Source: Alphaproteobacteria bacterium (lineage in GTDB: Bacteria > Pseudomonadota > Alphaproteobacteria > Bin65). Taken from it: a DNA stretch of 39,772 nucleotides. The stretch's first letter is position 1, and every line of letters begins with the position of its first letter. The stretch is taken from NCBI GenBank assembly GCA_021776685.1, contig JAJFFJ010000023.1, forward strand, positions 1 through 39,772, read 5' to 3'. The position numbers and the translations under genes are program-made. A model generated the notes under the pieces. It searched no databases. It was not told the DNA's origin and worked only from the letters and a program-made list of their open reading frames with translations. This document shows positions 27,414-35,001 of this stretch, piece by piece.

Positions 27414-27712
27414 CAGTTGCCTCCTTCTGCTGGCTCCAGCCAGTGTTCGAATATCTCCACATCTACCTTGTCCGCAGCCGGCCCGTCATAGTCGGGCCAC
27501 ACATGAGCCTGATCGAACCGCACCCGGTAGAGCGGAAAGGCGTTGGCGTCATAGTCGCCGAAGGCCAGTTGCTCCGGATTTTTATATTCACCGCAGATGC
27601 GCTCAACAGCGCCGGTCTTGCCGCGGATATAGTAAGGCGTGCGGATATGGCGGGGCCCCGTGGGATATCGGGCCGCGACGGTGACCTTATCACCAGGGGC
27701 GAAGCGGGCCAT
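27413..27712 (-). CDS. Nitrile hydratase beta C-terminal domain as a separate subunit (ScnA-like)
   Basis: A 99-residue protein matching only the C-terminal SH3-like barrel of nitrile hydratase beta. It shows FAPGDKV, PRHIRTPYYIRGKTG (the arginines near the alpha-subunit claw), the PEQLAFGD loop, LYRVRFD and the closing DKVDVEIFEHWLEPA. In thiocyanate hydrolase this domain is likewise a separate polypeptide (alpha subunit), whereas ordinary nitrile hydratases have it fused to the N-domain. The ATG at 27712 overlaps the upstream stop by one base, and its own stop overlaps the alpha gene start, so the three are tightly coupled. Confidence 0.9.
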   Translation of the reverse strand: MARFAPGDKVTVAARYPTGPRHIRTPYYIRGKTGAVERICGEYKNPEQLAFGDYDANAFPLYRVRFDQAHVWPDYDGPAADKVDVEIFEHWLEPAEGGN

Positions 27713-28080
27713 CACGCGCCTCCTCCAGAGTTTTCGACACCTTTTTCGACCACCGGCTCGCCCGCGGCCTTGCGCGCAGCCACATCCGCCATGCGCGCGT
27801 CCAGCTCTTCCCGGCTCAGCACGTCCTTCTCCACCAGAATCTCCGTCAGCCCGGCAATCCATTTCTCATAGTAGGAAACGCCGTCATAGACCTCCGGCGG
27901 CAACTCCTCGATGCCGCGGCGCAGCTCGTCGATGGTAATGATCGGCGGTTGGCGCAGGGACAAAAGCCGCACCAGTGCCTCGATGCGTTTCTCCCAAGGT
28001 TCGAACTCGTGGGTGGAGGGCTGGACCGTCTCCGCGTCAAGCCCGCCCATGTCGTGATGTTGGCGTGTATCATCGGTCAT
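27712..28080 (-). CDS. Nitrile hydratase beta N-terminal domain-like protein, copy 2
   Basis: A 122-residue protein matching the N-terminal half of nitrile hydratase beta or thiocyanate hydrolase beta: HHDMGG (9-13), FEPWEKRIEAL, the helix DELRRGIEELPPEVY, YYEKWIAGLTEILVEK and SREELDARM. After that comes a short Ala/Gly/Glu-rich tail like the linker that normally joins the two beta domains, and the next gene supplies the second domain. It is probably the structural beta N-subunit. It is clearly related to the gene upstream (28222-28539). A role as metallochaperone, as in nitrile hydratase activators, is an alternative. Confidence 0.88.
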   Translation of the reverse strand: MTDDTRQHHDMGGLDAETVQPSTHEFEPWEKRIEALVRLLSLRQPPIITIDELRRGIEELPPEVYDGVSYYEKWIAGLTEILVEKDVLSREELDARMADVAARKAAGEPVVEKGVENSGGGA

Positions 28081-28110
28081 GGGGCGGAGTATGCCAAATT
28101 TCAGACCCGT

Positions 28111-28140
28111 TCGTCATCCCCGTGAATACAGGGGTCCAAA
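28111..28140. repeat. REP-like palindromic element
   Basis: A short imperfect palindrome, TCGTCATCCCC followed after nine bases by GGGGTCC, matching the widespread proteobacterial type of intergenic repeat (CGTCATCCCCGCG...CGGGGATCC) from memory. It sits in the only sizeable gap, about 140 bp, inside this gene train, between the two beta N-domain copies. No other copy was seen in the window. Confidence 0.6.
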
Positions 28141-28221
28141 AAACGCCGCGGAACCGGATTCTCGCCTTGGCAGGAAGGACCGATTGATTTGGCCGCACCA
28201 TCAATCAATGCGACCGACCGT

Positions 28222-28539
28222 TCAGCCTTTCGCTCTGACCCGCGCTTCCAGCTCATCCCGATCAAGAATGCCTTGTTCGATCAGATGGTTGGTCACGGCC
28301 AGCGCCCAGCGGCCGTAATAGCCGGCGCTGTCGTATACGTCCGGCGGCAGGGATTCGATATGGCGGCGCAACTCGTCAACGCGCATGGTCCGGGTCTTGT
28401 AGCCGGTGAGCAGATAGACCACCGCCTCTAGCTCTTTTTCCCAGTCAGCCTCTTCATGGCCGGTACGATCGATAGGCCCCGCGGGTTCGCTGCCAACCTG
28501 GCCACCCATGTCGTGATGCTGGCGCGGGTCCTCCGCCAC
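28222..28539 (-). CDS. Nitrile hydratase beta N-terminal domain-like protein, copy 1
   Basis: A 105-residue protein from a GTG at 28539, four bases past the stop of the crotonase gene. It repeats the layout of the next gene: PRQHHDMGG near the N-terminus, DWEKELEAVVYLL, VDELRRHIESLPPDVY, YYGRWALAVTNHLIEQG and DRDELEARV. It ends directly after this helix, without the linker-like tail of copy 2. Two adjacent genes of this kind suggest duplication. One may be a structural subunit and the other a cobalt-insertion chaperone, since nitrile hydratase activators share this fold; however, both copies keep the HDMGG segment I associate with true subunits. Confidence 0.85.
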   Translation of the reverse strand: MAEDPRQHHDMGGQVGSEPAGPIDRTGHEEADWEKELEAVVYLLTGYKTRTMRVDELRRHIESLPPDVYDSAGYYGRWALAVTNHLIEQGILDRDELEARVRAKG

Positions 28540-28543
28540 GGGG

Positions 28544-29350
28544 CTACCGGCCCTTGAAATCAGCGTCGCGGCGTTCGGTGAAGCTGGCGACACCTTCCTG
28601 AAAATCCTCGCTGCGCATCAGGCGGGGTGCGATCTGGTCGAACTGCAATACGGCGGCCTGCTGGCCGGCATAGGTGTAGGTGCGGGCATTCTCCATGGTC
28701 GCCTGCACGGCCAGCGGCGCCTGTTTCACGATGCTTTCCGCCAGTTCCATGGCCCGGGCCTCGGCCTGTCCCTTGGGCGTGATCTCCTGGATGAAATGCA
28801 TGCGCTTGGCCTCGTCCGGCCCGAATTCGTCGCCCGTGAGCAGCCAGCGCATGGCGTCGCCCCAGCCGGCGCGGCTGACAAAGCGAATGGTGGCGCCGCC
28901 GAGGGCCATGATGCCCCGCTTGACCTCAAGCTGGCTGAAGCGGGTGCCCTCCTCCGCCACGACGATGTCACACGCGAGCATGAGCTCAATGCCCAGGGTG
29001 AAACAGATACCCTTCACGGCCGCGATCACCGGCTTGGTGCGGAGCGGCGGACGCAGGCCCATGGGATCGATGGTGCCGGCCGGCATCATATGGCCGTCCA
29101 CGGACTCGAATTCCGACAGATGAAGTCCAGCGGTGAAATTATCGCCATTGGCCTGGACCACGCAGCACCACGCATCTCGGTCTTCTTCATAGGTCGTATA
29201 GGCTTCCGCCAGCTCGTGCATCATGGCCGGGGTGAAGCCGTTATATTTCGTCGGCCGGTCGATGGTGATGACGAAGATGCGGTCCCGCCGCTCCCACAGG
29301 ATCTGGCCGGCCTCCGGGCCATCCTCGGTCTTGTGTTTCACATGGGGCAT
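28544..29350 (-). CDS. Enoyl-CoA hydratase (crotonase family)
   Basis: A 268-residue crotonase. Both hydratase glutamates are present: E122 in LGIELMLACD and E142 in SQLEVKRG, so water addition to an enoyl-CoA is likely. The oxyanion segment is NFTAGLHL (71-78). AGAGGA lies seven bases before the ATG at 29350. It follows the carboxyltransferase gene by 47 bp and precedes the nitrile hydratase-like genes by four bases. In known isoprenoid and leucine routes a crotonase hydrates the carboxylated acyl-CoA (AtuE or LiuC role); by position this gene fits that step. Confidence 0.92.
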   Translation of the reverse strand: MPHVKHKTEDGPEAGQILWERRDRIFVITIDRPTKYNGFTPAMMHELAEAYTTYEEDRDAWCCVVQANGDNFTAGLHLSEFESVDGHMMPAGTIDPMGLRPPLRTKPVIAAVKGICFTLGIELMLACDIVVAEEGTRFSQLEVKRGIMALGGATIRFVSRAGWGDAMRWLLTGDEFGPDEAKRMHFIQEITPKGQAEARAMELAESIVKQAPLAVQATMENARTYTYAGQQAAVLQFDQIAPRLMRSEDFQEGVASFTERRDADFKGR

Positions 29351-29397
29351 AGGGTCGTCCTCTGTTACGGGAAAGCCCCGAGGGAGTTACAGGCGCG

Positions 29398-31008
29398 TTA
29401 CAGGCGCAGAATGCCGTTCCTCGGCTCGGCCATGGGCGCATTCAGGCTGGCGGAGATCGCCAGACCCAGCGCATTGCGGGTATCGGCAGGATCGATCATG
29501 CCGTCATCCCACACTTCCGACGTCGCATAGTACGGACTCGAGTCAGCCTCATAGCGCTGAAAGATCGGATCGCGGATCTCGGCGATTTCCTCGTCGCTCG
29601 GGTTCTCTCCGGCGCGTTTCATTTGCGCTACCCGCAGGTCGGTCAGGACGCCCGCCGCCTGCTCCGCGCCCATCAGGCAGACCCGCGCGGTCGGCCAGGT
29701 GAACAGAAAGCGCGGATCGAAGGCACGGCCGCACATGCCGTAGTTGCCCGCGCCATAGGAGCCGCCGACGATCACCGTGAATTTCGGCACCCGCACATTG
29801 GACTGCATCATGATCATCTTGGCGCCGTCCTTGGCGATTCCCCGCGCCTCGTATTCGCTGCCGACCATGAACCCGGTGATATTCTGCAGGAAGATCAGCG
29901 GTGTCTTCGACTTGTTGCAATGGTCGATGAAATGGGCCGCCTTGAGCGAGCTGTCGTTGAACAGCACGCCGTTGTTGCCGAGGATGCCGACCTTGTAGCC
30001 CCACAGGCGCGCAAAACCGCAGACCAGGGTGGTGCCGTAATTGGGCTGGAATTCGTGGAACCGGCTGCCGTCCACCAGGCGGGCGATGATTTCACGCACG
30101 TCATACTGGATGCGGTCTGACGGCGGAATCACGCCATAGAGCTCTTCCGTGTCGTAATAGGGCTCTTCGGGCTCTGCCCAGTCGATCTCTTCCTTCTCGG
30201 CGGGCGCAAAATTGGTCGCGACGATCTCCCGGGCAAGCGCGATGGCCTCTTCCTCGGTTTCCGCCGGATAATCGGCCGTGCCGGAAACGCGGGTGTGAAC
30301 ATCAACCCCGCCGAGATCTTCCGCAGAAACTTCCTCGCCCGTTGCCGCCTTCACCAGGGGCGGACCGCCCAGGAAGATGCCGCCGGTGCCACGTTTGATG
30401 ATGGCGTAGTCGCTGAGCGCCGGCACATAGGCGCCGCCTGCCGTACAGTGGCCCAACACCACGGAAATCTGCGGAACCCCCAACTGGGACAGGGTGCACT
30501 GGCTGTTGAAATAGCGGCCGCCATGGCGGGCATCGGGAAAAAGGCCGGCCCAGAGCGGCAGAAACCCGCCGGCACTGTCGCAGAGATGGATCACCGGCAG
30601 GCGATTTTCGATCGCGATATCGAGGCCGCGGTTCATCTTCTTGACGGTCAGCGGATACCAGGCGCCGCCTTTGATGCTGGCATCGTCCGCGTGGATATAC
30701 ACCTCGCGGCCCGATACCAGACCGATGCCGGAGATCGTGCAGGCAGACGGCACCTCACCGTCATATTCCTGATTGGCAGCCAGGGCGGAGAGCTCCAGGA
30801 AGGGTGAACCCGGGTCCAGCAACAGCTCGAGCCGGTCGCGGACATAGAGTTTGCTCTGGCGGGCCAACCGGTCCATGTCCCGCTGCGGACGCACATGACG
30901 GGCGGCATGCAACTTCTCTTTCAGTTCACCCACAAGGTTCAACTGATAGGCGCGATTACTGGCGTAAGTATCTGAATTTACGTCTATCTGACTATCAATT
31001 CGCCGCAT
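29398..31008 (-). CDS. Acyl-CoA carboxylase beta subunit (carboxyltransferase), methylcrotonyl/geranyl-CoA type
   Basis: A 536-residue biotin-dependent carboxyltransferase with tandem crotonase-like domains. Typical segments are GHCTAGGAYVPALSD (oxyanion, N-domain), FLGGPPLVKAATGE, and in the C-domain FLQNITGFMVG, GGSYGAGNYGMCGRAFDPRF and WPTARVCLMGAEQAAGVL. This is the MCC/GCC type, acting on 3-methyl-branched enoyl-CoAs. The segment HGGR (162-165) has Gly163 where MCCs usually have Phe, which may mean a larger, geranyl-CoA-like substrate. GGAGG is seven bases before the ATG at 31008, which shares one base with the upstream stop (TAATG). Confidence 0.93.
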   Translation of the reverse strand: MRRIDSQIDVNSDTYASNRAYQLNLVGELKEKLHAARHVRPQRDMDRLARQSKLYVRDRLELLLDPGSPFLELSALAANQEYDGEVPSACTISGIGLVSGREVYIHADDASIKGGAWYPLTVKKMNRGLDIAIENRLPVIHLCDSAGGFLPLWAGLFPDARHGGRYFNSQCTLSQLGVPQISVVLGHCTAGGAYVPALSDYAIIKRGTGGIFLGGPPLVKAATGEEVSAEDLGGVDVHTRVSGTADYPAETEEEAIALAREIVATNFAPAEKEEIDWAEPEEPYYDTEELYGVIPPSDRIQYDVREIIARLVDGSRFHEFQPNYGTTLVCGFARLWGYKVGILGNNGVLFNDSSLKAAHFIDHCNKSKTPLIFLQNITGFMVGSEYEARGIAKDGAKMIMMQSNVRVPKFTVIVGGSYGAGNYGMCGRAFDPRFLFTWPTARVCLMGAEQAAGVLTDLRVAQMKRAGENPSDEEIAEIRDPIFQRYEADSSPYYATSEVWDDGMIDPADTRNALGLAISASLNAPMAEPRNGILRL

Positions 31009-31508
31009 TAGGCCGCCTCCGGTTCCAGACTTACCAGGGCATCGCCACGATCGAACGTGGCGCCCTCGGCGATATGAATTTCCGCCACCGCGCCCGCGCG
31101 CCATGCTTTGACCGTGGTCTCCAGCTTCATGCTCTCGATCACCACCAGCACATCGCCTTCGCGCACTGATTGGCCGTCGGAAACCTTGATGCTCAGCATG
31201 GTCCCCGGCATCGGTGCCGTCATGCTGTCGCCGCTGACGCCACCGGTGCCGCGCGCGGCGGACATCAGCGGATCGTCGATCTCGACCGTCCAGACCTCAC
31301 CGGCGTGATGCACATGGATGCGGTTGCCGTCGCGGACCGCCTTGCCCGGCCCCACCTGCCCATCCACATCCGCCAGGAATCCATGGCCGGTGGTCATATA
31401 GGAGGTCACCGGCATCCTGCGTCCGTCGATCATCACCTCCTGCGGGTAGGTCCGCTTAGTGAAGGCGAGCTCGTGAATATTGCCGTCCAGGGAAAGTTTC
31501 CAGGCCAT
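31008..31508 (-). CDS. Biotin carboxyl carrier protein of acyl-CoA carboxylase (BT-BCCP part of alpha)
   Basis: A 166-residue protein equal to the C-terminal part of an MCC/GCC alpha subunit. Residues 1-85 look like the BT domain that docks to the carboxyltransferase (MAWKLSLDGN..., VHHAGEVWTVEIDDP), and residues 95-165 are the biotinyl domain with biotinylated K128 in ESMKLE, a variant of the usual EAMKM. The preceding gene supplies the biotin carboxylase. In most MCC/GCC systems these are one polypeptide of about 650-670 residues; here they are separated by 10 bp. The ATG at 31508 fits the domain boundary. Confidence 0.92.
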   Translation of the reverse strand: MAWKLSLDGNIHELAFTKRTYPQEVMIDGRRMPVTSYMTTGHGFLADVDGQVGPGKAVRDGNRIHVHHAGEVWTVEIDDPLMSAARGTGGVSGDSMTAPMPGTMLSIKVSDGQSVREGDVLVVIESMKLETTVKAWRAGAVAEIHIAEGATFDRGDALVSLEPEAA

Positions 31509-31518
31509 CGTGTTCTCG

Positions 31519-32988
31519 TCAGTTCCGCCAGGGGCCGATACGGCCCCAGGGGCCGGGCGCGGCCAAACCATGGCGACCTTCCAGGGTCACCGCCGCTGCC
31601 GCCAGCACCACATTGCGTCCATGTTCCGACAGGGGCGCACGGGTCAGGTCGTCCGCGTGCCGGTCCAGAAAGGCCGTGTCCAGTTCAGCCTCGCGAAAGG
31701 CCGGGTGGCGCATCAAGCGGCCCAGCCAGCCTGTATTCGTGGTCACGCCCAGCAAAACGGTTTCATTCAGAGCGCCTTCCAAATTCAGGACAGCTTCAAA
31801 CCGCGTGTCACCACTGGCGATGATCTTGGCCAGCATGGGGTCAAAGGATGCCGTTACCGCCTGGCCTTCTGCGAAGCCGGTATCGACCCGGCACCGCCAG
31901 GCCGCCGGCAGAGTCATGTGCAACAACCGCCCTGTGGCCGGCATGAAGTTGTTGTCCGGGTTTTCCGCGTAGATCCGCGCCTCGATCGCATGCCCGTTCA
32001 GGGGCACCGCCTCCTGGGCCAGTGGAATGGGCTCGCCCGCCGCAATGCGCAACTGCCACTCAACCAGATCCAGGCCAGTGACTTCCTCCGTCACCGGATG
32101 CTCGACCTGAAGGCGGGTGTTCATCTCCAGAAAGTAGAAGTCGCCATCCGGCGCCATGACGAATTCGACCGTACCCGCATTGGCATAGTTCGCGGCTTTG
32201 GTCAGACTGACGGCCGTGGCGCAGATGGCTTCGCGCTGCGCATCGGTAATCGTCGGGGACGGCGCCTCCTCGATCACCTTCTGGAAGCGGCGCTGGATCG
32301 AACATTCCCGCTCCCACAGGTGGATCGCACCACCGGCGCCATCGCCAAACACCTGCACCTCGATATGCCGTGGCCGGTCGATCCAGCGCTCGGCATAGAC
32401 CACGCCGCTGCCAAAGGCGCGTGTCGCCTCGCTCTTGGCGGTCTCGATCGCCGCGTCAAGTTCGCCGGCCTCGCGGACAATGCGCATGCCCCGGCCACCG
32501 CCACCCGCAGCCGCCTTGATTACCAGCGGAAAGCCGATTTCCGCCGCGCGCGCCGCGAAGTCCTCGCCCTCATCCACCGATGGCGAAAGCGGCACGCCAT
32601 GCTCTGCCGCAAACCGGCGGGCCGCCACCTTGTCCCCCATCAATGCGATCACGTCCGCAGAAGGGCCAATGAAGGTGAGCCCGGCGTCCGCAACCGCGCG
32701 GGCGAAATCAGCATTCTCGGACAGGAAGCCGTAGCCCGGGTGAATTGCGCCAGCGCCAAGAGCCTTTGCGGCCTCAATTATCTGCGCGCCATCCAGATAA
32801 GCGCCCACCGGCGTCTCGCCCGTAATCTCCACGCTTTCGTCCGCCTGACGAACCGCTGGGCTGGCGGCATCCAGATGGTGGAAGACAACCGCGCTGCCAA
32901 TCCCAAAGGTGCGAAGGGTGCGAATGATGCGGCAGGCAATTTCACCCCGGTTGGCGATCAACACTTTTTCGAACAAGGGAGCGCTCAT
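31519..32988 (-). CDS. Biotin carboxylase subunit of acyl-CoA carboxylase
   Basis: A 489-residue ATP-grasp enzyme that carboxylates biotin using bicarbonate and ATP. Typical segments: LIANRGEIACRI, HPGYGFLSEN, MGDKVAARR, the glycine-rich KAAAGGGGRGM loop, RHIEVQVFGD, ERECSIQRR, EMNTRLQVEHPVTE and EARIYAE. The last 40 residues (ending PWGRIGPWRN) correspond to the region just before the BT domain in fused MCC/GCC alpha subunits, so the gene break lies between domains. Its ATG overlaps the stop of the AtuA-like gene (ATGA), showing translational coupling. Confidence 0.94.
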   Translation of the reverse strand: MSAPLFEKVLIANRGEIACRIIRTLRTFGIGSAVVFHHLDAASPAVRQADESVEITGETPVGAYLDGAQIIEAAKALGAGAIHPGYGFLSENADFARAVADAGLTFIGPSADVIALMGDKVAARRFAAEHGVPLSPSVDEGEDFAARAAEIGFPLVIKAAAGGGGRGMRIVREAGELDAAIETAKSEATRAFGSGVVYAERWIDRPRHIEVQVFGDGAGGAIHLWERECSIQRRFQKVIEEAPSPTITDAQREAICATAVSLTKAANYANAGTVEFVMAPDGDFYFLEMNTRLQVEHPVTEEVTGLDLVEWQLRIAAGEPIPLAQEAVPLNGHAIEARIYAENPDNNFMPATGRLLHMTLPAAWRCRVDTGFAEGQAVTASFDPMLAKIIASGDTRFEAVLNLEGALNETVLLGVTTNTGWLGRLMRHPAFREAELDTAFLDRHADDLTRAPLSEHGRNVVLAAAAVTLEGRHGLAAPGPWGRIGPWRN

Positions 32989-34874
32989 GCTGCGGCCTTC
33001 CAGTCATCAAGCCAGCCGCCGGGCGCCAGCCAGTCCGCCGGCACATATACCGGCATGTCCAGCAGCATCTGGGCATAGGCCTTGCCCTGGGGGTCGTAGC
33101 GCAGCGAGGCAATGCCGCCACCGCCCAAGGCATTCAGCAGCAGGAAGTTGAAGGCATTCATGCTCGGCAATTCATAGCGTTGCACCTGCGATGCGTCCGG
33201 TGTTTCGAGGACGTGGCTGAACCAGCCTGCCACCGACGCTGTCGTGAGCGTTGCGCGCAGCAGCGGCAGAAACTCCCGCCGGCGCGCGATAATTCCGATG
33301 TTCGCGTGATTGCCTTTGTCGCCGCTGCGTCCGTGGGCCAGCGCCACGAGCGGCACCATCTTGGTGTTGGGCGAGGGCATCGCCTCCCATCCCGGTACGA
33401 CCAGATCATCTGCGGCAGCTGCCGTCCGCTCTGTGGAATCTACGCTCTCGGTTTCAGGTGCAGGCGCCGGCACATGAACATCAACGGCATGGCGCACCCC
33501 GGCAACGTCCACCGTCACCGGCACATTCTGTTTCGGCGCCAGGCAGGAGAACAGGCGAACCACCGGCGTCGGACGGGGCCGCCCGGCATAGAAACCCGTT
33601 ATTCCCGGCGCGAAGGAGGTTGCCGACGGTGCAATCTCCCGGGAGAAAAGCTCAACCGCATCCCGACTGTCGTGGTGTACCGCGAGCTTGAGCACCACAT
33701 CGCGCGACGCAACCCGGGCATGGTTGCCGTAGGTGCCTTCCGCGCCGATCACTTCAATGCTGGTGTCGCGGAAATCTCCCAGGTTGGTTTGCGCCAGCAT
33801 CTTCCGGACCCTGCCCAGAACGGCGTCGCCAACACGTTGGGCTTTCCGTCCCGCATCGATGCCGCCGATCATCAGCGTGGTCATCGCGCGAAAGCCATCC
33901 GGATAGGTCGCACTGACTTTGTAGCTGCCTGTCGGCGGCTTGCCGCGTGCACCGCTGACCGACACCCGGTTGACCCCCGCCTGTTCAAGGCTCAGCTGGG
34001 TCCAGTCACAGGTTACGTCTGGCAGCAAATAATTTGCGGGATCGCCGATCTCGTAAAGCACCTGCTCGCCAACGGTGGCGGGTGTCACGAGGCCACCGGT
34101 GCCATCCGGCTTGGTAACAGTGAAATGCCCGTCCGAGGTGCATTCGACTATCGGGTAGCCGATATTTTCCCAGTCCGGCACGCTCTCCCAGTCGGTGAAG
34201 AGGCCGCCGGTTGCCTGGGCGCCGCATTCCACGATGTGCCCGGCCAGGCTTCCGGCGGAAAGCCGGTCATAGTCATCGTCCTGCCAGCCGAACACGTGAA
34301 GCAGCGGTCCGAGCGTCACGGCGCTGTCGACACCGCGGCCGGTGATCACAATGTCCGCGCCGGCGTCCAGTGCGTCGGCAATCGCCCGCGCGCCAAGATA
34401 GGCGTTCATGCTCATCAGCCGCGCCGGCATGGGATCGCCGGAAAACATCTCCGTGACGCCCGCATTGCGGTAGTCATCGGCCTGGCTCAGCAGATCGTCG
34501 CCTTCGACCACGGCAATCGAGAAATCGACACCTGCCTCCGCCGCCACCGTCTCCAGCGCTGCCCGGCAAGCTGCCGGATTGACGCCGCCGGCATTACTGA
34601 CAACCCGAATGCCACGATCCTTGATCTCCCGGGCCAGGCGGCGCATCGGGCCATTGACGAAATCCGGTGCATAGCCGAGGTCGGGATTCTTTTCCCGGGC
34701 ACGGGCCAACAGGGACATGGTGATCTCGGCCAGATAGTCGAAGACCAGAAAATCGATCTGGCCGCTCAGCACCAATTGCGGCGCCGATATCTCGCTGTCG
34801 CCCCAAAACCCGGAGGCACAGCCGATGCGCACCACTTTGCCGCCCTGTTCCTGACCTGCCATATCCTTCCCCAT
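32985..34874 (-). CDS. AtuA-like DUF1446 protein (acyclic terpene utilisation)
   Basis: A 629-residue protein of the DUF1446/AtuA family found beside geranyl-CoA and related carboxylases. The N-terminal domain shows IGCASGFWGDS, FDYLAE, FVNGPMRRL, VSNAGGVNP and TGRGVDSA; the C-terminal AtuA-like domain shows GRSGDKGNHANIGI and FLLLNALGGGG. The biochemical role of AtuA is not established; genetic work in Pseudomonas links it to acyclic terpene and isoprenoid acid catabolism. It is the first gene of the minus-strand train and diverges from an SDR gene across about 127 bp. An ATG at 34862 is an alternative start. Confidence 0.9.
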   Translation of the reverse strand: MGKDMAGQEQGGKVVRIGCASGFWGDSEISAPQLVLSGQIDFLVFDYLAEITMSLLARAREKNPDLGYAPDFVNGPMRRLAREIKDRGIRVVSNAGGVNPAACRAALETVAAEAGVDFSIAVVEGDDLLSQADDYRNAGVTEMFSGDPMPARLMSMNAYLGARAIADALDAGADIVITGRGVDSAVTLGPLLHVFGWQDDDYDRLSAGSLAGHIVECGAQATGGLFTDWESVPDWENIGYPIVECTSDGHFTVTKPDGTGGLVTPATVGEQVLYEIGDPANYLLPDVTCDWTQLSLEQAGVNRVSVSGARGKPPTGSYKVSATYPDGFRAMTTLMIGGIDAGRKAQRVGDAVLGRVRKMLAQTNLGDFRDTSIEVIGAEGTYGNHARVASRDVVLKLAVHHDSRDAVELFSREIAPSATSFAPGITGFYAGRPRPTPVVRLFSCLAPKQNVPVTVDVAGVRHAVDVHVPAPAPETESVDSTERTAAAADDLVVPGWEAMPSPNTKMVPLVALAHGRSGDKGNHANIGIIARRREFLPLLRATLTTASVAGWFSHVLETPDASQVQRYELPSMNAFNFLLLNALGGGGIASLRYDPQGKAYAQMLLDMPVYVPADWLAPGGWLDDWKAAA

Positions 34875-35001
34875 CTATTCCGGTGATAGCGGTGCCGTGG
34901 TGCGCTCGCAAGCCCCTGCCACCCACGGACCACGCGGCATCGGCGCGCACGATTTTTCCGGCTTTGGCTGTATCGGCCATTATGGCTAAGCTGACCGCCG
35001 A

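Noticed and set aside
31008-31571. A longer BCCP starting at 31571
   Set aside because: The added residues overlap the biotin carboxylase gene in another frame and do not resemble a BT domain.
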